Source of the DNA: Dermatemys mawii
Lineage: Eukaryota; Chordata; Testudines; Dermatemydidae
DNA: 64,000 nucleotides
Assembly (NCBI GenBank): GCA_007922305.1
Contig: ML677334.1
Span: forward strand, 54,767,780-54,831,779
Direction: 5' to 3'
Below, in pieces: positions 22,525-33,670 of the stretch (its first letter is position 1; every line of letters begins with the position of its first letter). The position numbers were made by a program, and so were the translations under genes. The notes beneath the pieces are model-generated. The model had not been told where the DNA came from. It searched no databases and saw only the letters and a list, made by a program, of their open reading frames with translations.

Positions 22525-22832
22525 TACCTACCTTTTGTAACTGTTGTTCTTCAAGATGTGTTGCTCATGTCCATTCCATTCTAGGTGTGTGCACACCCAT
22601 GTATACAGTTGTCAGAGACTTTTGCCTTAGTGGTATCCAGAGGGTCGGCCATGGCGTCCCTGTGGAGCGCCTCACTAATGAATCTGTATATCAGCTGCCA
22701 CAGGCTCTATGCCTTCTCAGTTCCTCCTCCATGACCACTCCGACAGAGGGGTAAGGAGGGCAGGTAATGGAATGGACATGAGCAACACATCTCAAAGAAC
22801 ATGAGTTACAAAAAGTAGGTAACTGTTTTTTC
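22525..22832. repeat. Inverted pair inside the DIRS copy 2 terminus
   Basis: The arm at about 22525-22585 (ggttacctacc, ttcaagatgtgttgctcatg, tccattccatt) recurs in reverse complement at about 22768-22832 (aatggaatggacatgagcaa, cacatct, gtaggtaact). A spacer of about 185 bp separates them. A partial direct copy, 'gcttgctcatgtcaattaca' with 'ttctaggtga', follows at 22840-22870. Confidence 0.7.
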
Positions 22833-22952
22833 TTTGAGTGCTTGCTCATGTCAATTACATTCTAGGTGACTCACAAGCAGTATCCCTGGAGGTGGGCTCA
22901 GAATTCATGGACGTGTGGTTTGCAACACTGCTCTACCGAAGCCAGCGTCGTC

Positions 22953-23893
22953 TCAGGCTTGCTGGGTAAATGCGTAGTGAGATGTCAACATGTGAATGGA
23001 CAACCAGGTGGTGACCCTCCAGATAACTGGAACTGGCACATGGGTAAGGAAGGCTGCCGCTGAGGCTTGCGCCCAAGTTGAATGGGCTGTTACAATTGCT
23101 AGAGGAGGCATCTTCGTTTGATCATAGCAAAATCGTATGCAGTGGTGATCCATGATGAAATTCTCTGGGTGGACACTGGACGACCTTTCATCCTATCTGC
23201 TACTGTGATAAACAGCTGCATCGATTTACAGAATGGTTTGGTCCTTTTGATGTAGAAGGCTAGCACTCTCCTGATGTCCATGGAGTGCAACCTATATTTC
23301 TCCTCAGCCTTACGAGGCTTTGGGAAGAAGATTGGAAAGAATATGTCCTGGCTCATGTGAAATTGCAAAACCACATTGGACAGGAAAGCTGGGTGCAGCT
23401 TCAGCTGGACCTTGAAGAACACCGTATAGGGCAGCTCCGAAGTAAGTGCCCTAATCTCAGAGCCCCTTCGGTCAGATGTTACCACCATCAGGAATGACAC
23501 CTTCCAGAAGAGCAGAAGAAGGGAGCAGGACATCAACGGCTCAAAAGGAGCTCTCATGAGTCATGGGCGCACCAGAATCTGATCCTATGGAGGGATGGGG
23601 TCTCGGACATGGGGTTTGAGTTGCTTCAGACCTTTCAAGAACTGAACCATCATGTCATGAGCGAAGACAAACATGCCCTAGAATGGGGGGTGAAAGGCTA
23701 ATATGGCAGCTAAGTGGACCTTAATCGATGAAAGGGACAAGCCCTGGAGCTTGAGATGCAGAAGGTAGTCCAGGATCAACTGAAGTAAAACCTGCTCCAG
23801 CCTAAACCCTTGAATCGAAGCCCAGCACATGAACTGTTTCCATTTGGCCAGGTAGGCTGCTCTGGTGGAGGGCTTTCTACTCCCCAACACCAC
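22953..23893 (-). pseudogene. DIRS tyrosine recombinase remnant, copy 2
   Basis: The N-terminal part (23678-23893) reads SRKPSTRAAYLAKWKQFMCW and GLSLSSIKVHLAAILAFHP, a close match to the SAM-like domain of DIRS recombinases. The middle part (23099-23557) has LHSMDIRRVLAFYIKRTKPF and DRMKGRPVSTQRISSWI. The C-terminal part (22953-23153) has TAHSTWAQASAAAF and WLSIHMLTSHYAF. The H-x-x-R catalytic pair is normally HSTR, and here the arginine is tryptophan, consistent with CpG decay of a CGG codon. Several frame breaks make it non-functional. Confidence 0.75.
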
Positions 23894-23931
23894 CTGCTGG
23901 ACTCGGGCTGAGCACTACTGCTCTTCAGTAG

Positions 23932-24260
23932 TTAACCCTGCAGCAACCAAACAAAAGGAATTCCCTGCAACATCAACTGGGAGTCCAGCCACCATGCCAG
24001 TGACAACTGGATGTCACCCGGCACCTTGACTACCAGGTCTAGGTCACACCTATTGGGGATATAAACTGATGCCAGCCACATCTGCAGCAGCCGGAGGTGG
24101 AGCTGGGCATGATGGACCACATAATTACAGGCTGCCATGTATCCTAACAACCTTAGGTGAGCAGGTGGGCCCTTACATGGGCAATCACGTCCAACATGGC
24201 TCGGAAATCAGCCTGCGAAAGGAAGACTCTGGTCCATGTGGAGTGGAGGAGCACCCCTAT
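23932..24260 (-). pseudogene. RNase H / RT-connection remnant, DIRS copy 2
   Basis: A minus-strand frame reads LGYMAACNYVVHHAQLHLRL and then LSLAWWLDSQLMLQGIPFVW. This matches the stretch after the RT thumb that leads into RNase H in DIRS and related elements. It is internally complete over about 70 codons, but the flanking frames are broken. Confidence 0.55.
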
Positions 24261-24269
24261 AAACTCTAT

Positions 24270-24962
24270 TCATTGCACTGGTATGAGGCTTGATTTCTTT
24301 TCATTCACTAACAGGCCCAGGTCACGACAGGTAGAATGCACCAGATCAAGACTGTTCTGCACTTGGTTCGGCAACCTGCCCTTGATGAGGCAATCATCGA
24401 AATCACAATAGACCTGGACTCCCTGACATCTCAGGTAAGCAGCTACCAGGGCCATGAATTTTGTAAATACTCATGAGGCCAAAGAAAGGCCAAAGGGTAG
24501 CACTGTGAATTGGAAGTGATGCTGGCCCACTATAAAACGGAGGAACCATCTGTGTCCTTGGAAGATGGAAATATGAAAATAAGCGTCTTTCAAGTCGAGA
24601 GCTCTGTACCAGTCTCCCGGATCCTGGGAGGGGATAATGGAGACCAGAGAAATCCCACGCGGAACTTTAAGTTCTTGAGATATTTGTTGAGTTGCCACAG
24701 GTCCAGAATGGGTTTTAGGACCTTTTGCCTTCGGGATTAGGAAATAACAGGAGTAGAACCCTATCCCGCTCATTTCCCAAGGGACCTCCTCTGCTGTCCC
24801 CAATGCAGGAAGTTGTCTACCTCCTGAACGAGGAGTTGTTTGTGGGAAGGGTTCCTGAAGAGAGATCGGGAAGGGGTGTGGGAAGGAGGGGGTGGCCAAT
24901 AATTGGAGGGTATAGCCCAGAGATACAATTTCTAACACCCAATGGTATGAGATGACCCGCAA
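24270..24962 (-). pseudogene. DIRS reverse transcriptase remnant, copy 2
   Basis: The 163-residue minus-strand frame starts near MRVISYHWVLEIVSLGYTLQ and contains DWYRALDLKDAYFHISIF (block A with the first catalytic aspartate) and LPFGLSLA (block B). After a frame break a second piece (24270-24455) reads VAAYLRCQGVQVYCDFDDCL. There the usual YLDD catalytic box has become DFDD, keeping the two aspartates but losing tyrosine and leucine. It is a clear but inactive DIRS RT. Confidence 0.78.
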
Positions 24963-25214
24963 CCAGCTGAAAGGTATGGATGAAGATGGTGGAAGAAAGG
25001 ATGAGGCAGATCCAGGGAGTTGACTGGGGCATTGCTCTCGAGCACACCCTCAAAACGCACGCTTCTGGTTCCTGTGAAATTTCATTGGGCCAAATTACAG
25101 GTGAATGAGACGAAGGGCGGCAACGACTAAAACTTATGTCCCTATCCCTCTTCCTTGCAGACCCCTGTCAAGACTGCCAAGGCCTTGGCGGCGAGAGCAG
25201 CTGGAACGGTTTCT

Positions 25215-26260
25215 TCACCAACTGAAGAGTATACAACCCGTGTTCTTCAGTCCCTGTAGCCTTGCATCTGTCTGTTCTGCAAAGAGACCAATCCCATCAC
25301 ATGGGAGATCCTGGATCAGGGACAGCATCTCCAGGGACAGGCCTGGGGACTGAAACCAGGAACTGCACCTCATGACCATCGCTGAGGCGACCATTCTGAC
25401 CTCCGACTCGGCCGTGTCCCATGCCATTTGGAGGGAACACTGATCCACTGTAACACCACCCTCAACAAGGCTCCAGAATTCTTGGGCTATGTCCTGGTGC
25501 ACGGAATCCTTGAACTTATGAAGGGAATCCCATAAGTTGAAGTAGTATCTCTCCAAAAGAGCCTGGTGGTTCGCAACTCTGAACTGAAAACTGGCCATGG
25601 AATAATTTTTTCTTCTGAAAAAATCCAGTCTCTTGGCCTCCTTAATCTTGGGGGTGGAACTAAATTGTCCTTGCTTGTCTTTCTCATTGGCCACAGAAAC
25701 GACCAATGATCCCAGGGGCGGGTAAATGTACAAGAATTCAAACCCCTTGGCTGGGATGAAATACTTCTTTTCCGCCCTCTTGGAAGTGAGGGAGATTGAG
25801 GATGGGGTTTGCCAGAGGGCTTTGGCAATCTTTAGGACCCCTTCATGCACCGGAAGTGTGACATGTATGGGGGTTGATGCAGACAGCACATTAAATAAAG
25901 TATCTAATTACTCCGCCATCTCTTCCATCTCTAGGCCTCAACTGGTGGCCACCCTTCGGAGCAGGGGTTGGTGCTCCTTAAAATCATCCAATGGGCTAAC
26001 TCAAGAGAGCCCTGCCAGCCTCGGCTGGAGGGGATGAGGATGACTGGACCACCAGAGAAGGCCTGGGACATCATCCCCCGTGAAGAAAGGGGGTTTTGGG
26101 ATGGGCACCTACCCTTCCAGCCCAGTGTCCGCTTGCACCGAGCCTGGTGCCGTTGGTGCCATCTGATGCTTATCTGACACGGTGCCCGATGATTGATATG
26201 AAGGGCATAGGCATAACCAACATGCCTCAGGCATTCCAGTAGGGCCGTTACACTGGCCAC
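25215..26260 (-). pseudogene. gag-like gene remnant, DIRS copy 2
   Basis: A 224-residue open frame (25215-25889) contains LPVHEGVLKIAKALWQTPSS, KRAEKKYFIPAKGFEFLY and VANHQALLERYYFNLWDSLH. I recognise these as conserved phrases of the turtle DIRS gag-like protein, which presumably coats the element's RNA. More remnants lie upstream to about 26260 in other frames. This is the longest intact coding piece of either DIRS copy. No start or stop of the original gene can be trusted. Confidence 0.65.
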
Positions 26261-26269
26261 TGGCCCTGC

Positions 26270-26760
26270 TGCTAGATTGGCATCATTACAGGACTGGAAA
26301 ACATATCTTCTAGCAACAGGCTCAAGGAGTTGAATGGTTAAGGGGTGACTTGATCATAGTCTATAAGTACTAGAACACATGAGGAATAGAAAATTAATAA
26401 CTGAAGACCCTTCAGTCTATCAGTCAAAAGTACAACAAAGGCCAAGGGCTTGAAGATTAAGCTAGACAAATTCAGTCTAGAAATAAGGTGTAATTTTTGG
26501 TTTTTTGAACAGTGAGGGTAATTAACCATTGGAACAACTTACCAGGGTTGTGGCCGATTCTCCACCACTATCATTCTTTTAATCAAGATGCTTTTCTAAA
26601 AAATATGCTTTGGTTCAACCACAGCTACTAGACTTGTTGCAGGAATTAATTCATGGAAATACTGTGGTCTGTGTTACGCAGAAGATCAGATTAGATTATC
26701 ACAATGGTCCCCTTCTGGCCTTGGAATCTATAAAATTATCTGTAATCTCTCTGGAAAAAT
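26270..26760 (+). mobile_element. CR1-type LINE 3' end (degenerate)
   Basis: The end of an RT gene is suggested by 'ggttaaggggtgacttgatc' and 'cattggaacaacttaccagg', which parallel the C-terminal region at 49250-49470. The last part, 'gattagattatcacaatggt' followed by 'ccccttctggccttggaatc', is the familiar sense-strand 3' end of CR1-clade LINEs. Like most CR1 copies it is 5'-truncated. Confidence 0.65.
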
Positions 26761-26963
26761 AGTGAGGGTCACTAGGAAAACTCAACGAAAACATCTGCTT
26801 GATACTCACTTGTCCCATAGAGAAAGCACCAGCTCATTTCAGGACACTAACAGCTATACCATAATGAGTTTTATTACCCATGCAGACAAGATTCAAACAG
26901 GTGAACAAGAGAATAATGACCATATTCTGCTACCATCTTCTGACCCATCTAGTCACCTATGAA

Positions 26964-27715
26964 TAAGGCCCTACCAAATTCACGGCCATGAAAAATGCCG
27001 TGAAATCTGGTCTCCCCCCACCCCCCCATGAAGTCTGATCTTTTGTGTACTTTTACCTTATACTATACAGATTTCACAGAGACCAGTGTTTCTCAGACTG
27101 GAGGTCCTGACCCAAAAGAAAGTTGCAAGGGGAGTCTCAAGATTATTTTAAGGGTTATGGTATTGCCACCTTTACTTCTGCATTGCATTCAGAGCTCGGT
27201 GGCCACAGGTTGGCTAGGCGCCCAGCTCTGAAGGCAGAGCCCCACCAGACGCAGTGCAGAAGTGAGGGTGGCAATACCATACCATGCCACCCTTACATCT
27301 GCACTGCTGCCTTCAGAGTTCAGCAGCCAGAGAGTGGTGGCTACTGACTGAGGCCCTAGCTCTGCAGGCAGCAGCACAGAAGAAGGACGGCAAGACCATA
27401 CCAGCCCATCCTTACTTCTGTGCTGCTGCTGGAGGCATCTTTGCCTTCACAGCTGGGCTCCCGTATAGCAGCCGCTGCTCTCCAGCTGCCCAGCTCTGAA
27501 GGCAGCGCTGCCACCAGCAACAGCACAGAAGTAAGGGTAGCAGTACTGCAATATACACACCCCACAATAACCTTGTGCAACACACACCCTCAATTCATTA
27601 CAATTACAATATGGAATTTTAGATTTAAATAGCTAAACTCATGAAATTTATAATTTTTAAAATCCTATGACCACGAAATTAGACCAAAGTGGACCGTGAA
27701 TTTGGTAGGGCCCTA
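26964..27715. mobile_element. 752-bp hAT-like element with internally repeated core
   Basis: The ends are TAAGGCCCTACCAAATTCAC and the inverted GTGAATTTGGTAGGGCCCTA. They are flanked by CCTATGAA (26956-26963) and CCCATGAA (27716-27723), an 8-bp duplication with one mismatch. A partial copy of the same family lies at 60165-60290. The core (27110-27550) is a run of inverted and direct copies of one GC-richer unit. No transposase is encoded. Confidence 0.8.
27110..27550. repeat. Alternating inverted/direct repeats within the hAT core
   Basis: Words such as 'cttacttctgtgctgctgct', 'agcagcacagaagaagga', 'ctctgaaggcagcgctgc' and 'agcacagaagtaagggtag' recur in both orientations, about 100 bp apart. 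This makes the core a series of potential hairpins and gives rise to several overlapping spurious open frames. Confidence 0.7.
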
Positions 27716-27729
27716 CCCATGAAATAACT

Positions 27730-29755
27730 TTTCAAGCACGTTTTAGAGTACTCAGTTGTTTCTGGTTTTGTTAACTGAAGTATGCCAACTATATTTTTTA
27801 AAAATGGTAGTAGAGATAAGAGCTGCCAGTAGCTCTCAGCAAGATGGAGGTGGGAGAGGGTACATAGCAAAAACAGAACAGAGAAACTCAACTGACTTCA
27901 CCTTCCCCGGAAATTCTTCTATACAGAATGCAAAAAAGTAAAGCATCTGTCTACAATACGCCGTACAACACACAGGTACACACTTACCTATCTGTTTTTG
28001 TTGGCATTCTAGGTCTTCAAACTTTAAAAAAATCTCAGTAAAAGTACTGATGAATAATATATTTCACATGCCAGTCTGGCAAGCTGGTACCAGTGCAACA
28101 TACTGCCATGTGACAGATCAATGCTCAGATTCTAAGCTTGCCTCTTGTTTTCTAGGCAACAGAGGATGAGATAATTAAAAAAAACTGAATACTAATTTTT
28201 TTGAGAAATGCGATTGGAAAAACGGGATCTCTCTTTAGCAAACACTTCTATCAGTTGTACAGTGCACCACTGGTTTTCACATTCAGCAGCTTCCTCAGCT
28301 AGAGGAAGGCCTGCTGCAATATGGGCCTTGAAGAGTAGCGAGGGTCCTGAAGACTTCTTCCCACAAACCTCACTAAAAAGATTATTCTAAAAAGTCCAAA
28401 TTAATTTAACTCACTTTGCTGGCCACATCTGAACTATTATATTATTCCCAGCTTGCAACAAAGCATGCTGGCCATTGCTCTGTATTATCTCTTAGACATA
28501 CAGTAGAGATAGAAATTGCCCAGCTACACTTCTGTAGTCAACAACCTACCAGAATTCACATTATAACCCTCATATTATGATGTTCATAATTCAGCTGTTT
28601 AAATTGTCCTGGATCTGAAAACTGGCATTTAAGTTAGTCTAGTCTCTTTTTTCTGTGACAAAAGTATGGGGAAGGGTCTGACCACATAAATACACTGTCG
28701 TACTTCTATGGATCAAGTATTAGATGCAAGTTTTGTTGCAAAGCTGTCCTTGGAACAGTAGTGCAATTCCATCATAAGTAATTTCCCTTCTGTTTTTACC
28801 AGTAGGAGCCTGAGGAGGTTTCTAATACTGCCTTCCACTCACAGACTGTCAATCCATCAGGCCAAGGATTATCTCGTTTTCACATTTATAGGTCACCTAA
28901 GCACAATGGGCCCCAATCTGGACTGGGGTTGTTGGGCACTACTATAATATAAATATTTAGATAGATAGATAGATAGATAGTCATGAAAGGACAATGATTA
29001 ATGGAGCAGTGGTGACATGACAATCTAGTGAAGCAGACAGCAAGAGCCTAAAGTGGAATGATGGGTTCATACTGGTCACAAAACTCATACATAATTTCAC
29101 AAATCATGGCATGTTTAAAACAATTATAAAACAAGCGGACTTTCTCCTGCAATTGTGGATGTCACCCATACCAATAACATCCCTGTTTTCATAGCTCCCA
29201 ATCAGTGATGCAACAGGGGGGCCAAGACACCGCATTGTGCGCGTCATGGCGGCAGCCAACAGGTCCGATGCTAGTAGGCTGGGGGGGTACATGCCTCAGG
29301 CTGAGTTCTTACTGATTATTTATTTATTATTATTGGAAAGTTTAGTTGAAAACAGTTAAGCCATTTCTGTGAAAGAGGTTAAGAAAACAGGCTTTGTCCA
29401 TGCTAAAAATATTCTTAGCACCATTTCATTGAGAAGTTCTAGCACTTCCATCCTTCGAAGCAAGAACTTGAAATTTGGCAAAGTGGGTGCCCAGGTTATG
29501 CTTTTTACTGTTCTCAAGAAAAACTGCCCAAATTTGGCTAAGCTATAAGCTTTTGAATAATTTCTGTTTTACCATGTCCATAGAGACTTGTTAGAGTTTG
29601 GAGATTCCATTTGTAATCAGCATGCTCCAGGCTGGAGCTGTAGTGAAGGACTTGTCCCTCCCTGCTGTCAGGGACTGCTCTGATGCTAAGCACCGGAACT
29701 GAAAGCAGAGAGACCATCTCCTCTGTGCTGTCATTGCTCCTGCTACTGGCACCCA
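27730..29755. other. Mostly unique non-coding stretch
   Basis: No gene is recognised. It includes a SINE-like tail (28890-28957) running into a TAGA microsatellite, and a short CpG-containing patch near 29215-29290 (gtgcgcgtcatggcggcagc). A 34-bp minus-strand segment near 27994-28030 has good splice borders but is too short to weigh. Confidence 0.45.
28890..28980 (+). repeat. SINE-like tail and (TAGA)n microsatellite
   Basis: The tail 'cacaatgggccccaatctgg' and 'gggcactactataatataaa' matches the repeat at 5225-5410. It ends directly in a TAGA array of nearly six units (28958-28980), as expected for a microsatellite grown from a retroposon tail. Confidence 0.6.
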
Positions 29756-29759
29756 TGTG

Positions 29760-30215
29760 GCATGGAGGAGGAAGCAACCTCACTGGAATTCCAAAGGAGG
29801 AGGAATTGGAGGGAGGAGGAAAAGGAAGTGGGGAAGAGATGCAGTGATGGGGCAGAAGATGGGAAGAGATGGGAAACGGGAGCCTAGGGGTGTGGTGTTA
29901 TAAGTAGGAGACAGAAAGGGGCCAGAATGTGGAGGAGAATAGGAACAAAAGGGGACAGAGGAAGGAGTCCAGCATGGGAGAAAGATAGAAGCAGAGGGAA
30001 GGTGGAAGAATAGGAGTGACTCAAGGTGTGGGAGAGAGACATTGGCAGCAACAGGGGACACAGGTGAGAGAAAAAAGCAGGGAATTGGGTCTGGGAAGAC
30101 ACTCTGGAGTTGGGAGATAGACGCAGGGGAAGGGAATGAAAACAGAAATGGACAGGGTCAGGCTGGAAGGGAGAGGGGGAAAGAGTCTGGAACAACTAGA
30201 GCACACTCCCTCCAG
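29760..30215 (+). repeat. Purine-rich imperfect repeat tract
   Basis: Over about 450 bp the plus strand is dominated by A and G, with loosely repeated phrases such as 'gatgggaagagatgggaaac', 'gaggaaggagtccagcatgg' and 'ggaagggagagggggaaaga'. The minus strand therefore shows long Pro/Ser/Leu-rich open frames. These are a composition effect and do not look like genes. Confidence 0.65.
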
Positions 30216-30364
30216 AACTTGGAATTGAACCCATTATTCCTGAATCACAACATTCCTTTCCTGTCTGGCAAAGAGCCGCAAAACCTCCTGGCAAAGCGCA
30301 TGTCTCCATCCCCCTCAAGTGGCAGGTCCACACAGAAGATAATAGCCTTCAACTGCTACTAGTT

Positions 30365-31060
30365 ACTGCATTAGCTCAAGTGGTAGAGGACTGTGCTGTA
30401 GATCTAAAATCCCATTCCTGCCGGTGATTCAAGTGGGTGGTCAATATAGTTCCACATTTTTTCCCAATTTTTAAGATTTTTTTAAAAATTTGGAAATTGC
30501 ATTTTTAAAACTATGTTAAAAGAATATTAAGATTGTAAAGTCAAACACTCAAAGGTTAAGATATGCTGTTGCAACCCTGTTTTGGCCTCATATGCTGAAT
30601 GCTACCTGGGAGAACTGGATTTTATCCCTACTTCTGCCACAGAGTTTTTACATGCTGCTGAGCAAGTCACAGAAACCAGAATTTTCACACGTGTCCACAA
30701 TGTGGCCCTTAATTTCTAGGTATCCAGTCTGAGACACCTGGGATCGGATTTGCAAAAGCACTGAGCACTGACAACTGAAACTGAAGTGAATGGCAGCTCT
30801 GTTTGGAAAATATGAAGTGCTATAAAATGCTAAGTACTCTGAAAAATCAAGCTCTAGAGGTCAGATTGGGCACCCCATATTAATGGACCCTTTTAATAAT
30901 TTTGCCTTTTACCTGTTCCTCAGTTCCCTAGGTGTAAAATAGGAATTATCATCACCTCTCATCTCACACAGGTGTGAAAAATTAATGTTTGTCAGGCACT
31001 CAAATGCCATATCAGTGGGCACTAGATAAAAGCCCATGAGAAAATTAATAATTCTGTATT
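30365..31060 (+). mobile_element. Diverged MIR-like SINE pieces
   Basis: A tRNA-like head 'ttagctcaagtggtagagga' (30370-30389) contains an A-box-like word. It is followed by core-like pieces 'ttatccctacttctgccaca' with 'gctgctgagcaagtcac' (30630-30670), and 'cctcagttccctaggtgtaa' with 'attatcatcacctctcatct' (30918-30966). The last two correspond to MIR core and 3' part. About 200 bp of other sequence separates them. It may be more than one SINE or a SINE with an insertion. Confidence 0.5.
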
Positions 31061-31673
31061 CAGAGCAGGATTTGCATACTGTAAAGTAAACAAAGCCTGG
31101 GCCACACTCTGACCAATAAGAATGAAACAAAATATTGAATAAGCTATTAACTGGGCACTGTCCATCCTATGTACTGAATGAGGCAGAAAAACTGGTATGT
31201 GATCATGTAATTAAACACTATATAATAATGCAGACCAGGGGGCCAACTTAACTTTGCACAGGCATTTCCTAACTTCTGAGCATTTAACTTTGTAACCTGA
31301 ATAATAATATTTTAATATGGATTTCCTTTGTTTTTTTAAACATAATTTGCATTTACTATAGCAGGAGAGCTTGGATTATCCTTAAATATGCCTGCATAGT
31401 GCTTGAGACCTCCTGTAAAATTCTCCACTTGGTCCTTCAGACAAATTTTCAATACGAAATAAGATGCAGAATGCAGCAGATGGGAGGGCTGTTATTTGAA
31501 TATATTCACTTGCTGCTCATCCCCAAGATTCTTTCTCCACTGTCTTATATTTAAGTTTATGTTGGCAAACACAGCAAATACCTTAGTATCCTTATAGTTA
31601 ACCAGTCATCAAAGGAACAACACAAAGGGAGAGTGTGAAAAGTTTAGAGAGATTAAAGCATAACAAATCTTAC

Positions 31674-31748
31674 CTGAACTTTAATGCAGAAGGAATTCTT
31701 TTACCAACCTGCAGAATACGGCTCAAAAAAGTTGCAATAATGAGATCC
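31674..31748 (-). other. Candidate internal exon (unidentified gene)
   Basis: The minus-strand segment ends at TTCAG|GTAAGA, a strong donor. The acceptor could be the tttag at 31749-31750 or either of two nearer AG sites. One frame is open through 24 codons, beginning DLIIATFLSRILQVGKRIPS and ending ALKF. The leftover two bases would join in phase to the candidate at 14785-14836. I cannot assign a family. Confidence 0.25.
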
Positions 31749-32890
31749 CTAAATCATCTATGAACCGAAAAAGTATGATAAATTTACTACAGATTGATAG
31801 AACTACTAGAGCCTATGGTGATAAAACTAGCAGAAGTAGGATAGACATTTAAATGATTCCTTCTACTATTAAAGTGAAGTTATGTGAAGGGCAAACTTTC
31901 AGATTTCCTCACATACATTATTTAAAAAAATTACAGGGGATACATTAAAAAAAACACTTATCAAAATATTATTTACCTTTATTTCCTCTGACCTGAGATG
32001 CATTTTGCTATCAGGGCAACCACAAAAGCACTATGCTAAATTTTCCCCTCTTAAATTAATGAGACGACCAGCACAGCACAGGCAGATTAAAACTTACGAC
32101 CAGACAGAGGGAGACAAGACAATCTCAGTAAATATTTAAGCTATTTGGCTGAGCAACCATTTTAGCAACCGTTCTTTCAGCACTAATGTACATATACCAG
32201 GCACACATGTGCACATTCCCAAATGTAGCAACGGCTTTTCTGAGAGGTCAAAAAGAGCATTTTCAAGCCTCACATAACATTTCTGTTATCAATTTTATGT
32301 CCTTTTGGCATTTTTTTAAAAAAGAAATCACTCAAAAAAAAGTAGTGTGTATTCTGATGCCAATTTTTCCTACTCCCTACAAAGTCCGAGTTTCAGAGCA
32401 CACTTCAGCTGGGGAGAATTAAGCAGGGGGTGTCATCACAGAGCTGGGCTGGTGAAGATTGTGCATGCTGAGGAGTTGGGAAGCTAAGCCTCTAAGGGTG
32501 ATCCTTTTACTGATGTGCCCCTCTACTCGACAAGCGTGTGCAAACACGCAGTGATCCATGAAGACAGAGAGAGTAGAATGAAAGGAAGGTGATGAGTTGA
32601 CAGAATCTGCTAAAGGATGTCCAGAAAAAACTGCTAGTGAATGGTGGGGATGTGCAAAGGCTGGGACTCAGCCATAGGTTCCTAGTTGAACAAGACAGTA
32701 GTTTTGAGAGGATCAAATAAAAATAAGTGCATCTGTGGGGAGGAAGGAACGATTTCCTCCTCAATATCACATCCCCATGCACAGCCTATATATTAAGCCT
32801 TTTACTGCTCAGAAACACTATTATACAACAACAGAACTATCTGTAATTTCAAAACACAAGAAGCTATAGCTCCTCACCCCAGTCTGCCAC

Positions 32891-32892
<2 letters not shown>

Positions 32893-32922
<30 letters not shown>
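32893..32922 (+). repeat. (CA)15 microsatellite
   Basis: Fifteen uninterrupted CA units. This is ordinary simple sequence in a vertebrate genome. Confidence 0.95.
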
Positions 32923-32924
<2 letters not shown>

Positions 32925-33670
32925 GTCTCCTTCCACTCTACTGATAGAAAAATACTAATTTAAAGCATATCAAAACACATTTTTATAATGTATAAAGATA
33001 ATACCCAATGGGCTCCTGAGAGATCCATGAAATTAATCCCACTTGTGAAGGCCTTGATATTAGCTCTTCACTCCTGGGATGAGTTTAAAATCCCACAAAA
33101 GCCCATGATTTATTTCCTTCCTATACAACAGCAACAAACACTCACATAACTTTTCAGTAATGTAAAAATATCACTTTCAAGCCATTCACTTACATCGGAG
33201 ATAAAGAGAGAGAAGAGAAGAGAGGAATTAGATGTTTTGAGACGTGAGCACTTAAGGGTCCATTCTACCTGGGTAATTCCCATAAATATTATGTTCATGC
33301 ATTGAGCGAAGAGGTGAGATATAGTTGGTGCAAACCTGTCTACTTCCTATCTTTTATACCCACAGTACAGTGGGATAAAGCCTTGTTAAAGTTATTAATA
33401 AAGTAATATTGTTTCCTTTTTATGTCTGTATAAGTCAAGAAGTAGGCACTACTATCCTGGGTTCTTTCTGGTCACATCAGTTTAACTCATTATCAAAAGC
33501 AGAATAAGCAGCTCCTTTTTGTGTCTTTATAGAAATAGAACGAAAATGTATTCTAATTTAGCAAAAAACTCCTTCAAAAGTTGCTTATGCTTCATCGGTT
33601 TTTGGGAAACATTCCACTTAAAAACAATTCTGTTATCTCATGTATGTTGTTTGTTGGTTATACATTCTGA

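Larger units (their letters stand above)
22515..26270 (-). mobile_element. DIRS-type retrotransposon, copy 2 (degenerate)
   Basis: Minus-strand order: gag-like (25215-25889, with further pieces up to 26260), reverse transcriptase (24270-24962), RNase H (23932-24150), tyrosine recombinase (23893 down to 22953), then a non-coding terminal block (22515-22860). The terminal block shares 'gagacttttgcct' and 'ctaggtgtgtg' with the ends of copy 1. The 5' side near 26270 runs into a LINE fragment without a visible inverted terminus, so it is truncated. The two copies lie about 2 kb apart on the same strand. Confidence 0.78.
31100..33500. other. Unique non-coding stretch with exon candidates
   Basis: No recognised mobile element lies here apart from a CA microsatellite. 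A weak minus-strand exon candidate at 33146-33188 (43 bp) follows a long CT-rich acceptor and ends at TTAT|GTGAGT. It reads EWLESDIFTLLKSY after one base. Confidence 0.4.

Noticed and set aside
29780..30206. Pro/Ser/Leu-rich minus-strand open frames of about 60-100 codons
   Set aside because: They are a by-product of the purine-rich plus strand, with no start context or domain.
30365..30445. tRNA gene from the 'ttagctcaagtggtagagg' word
   Set aside because: Only an A-box-like word is present. No cloverleaf or proper B box follows, so it is treated as a SINE head.
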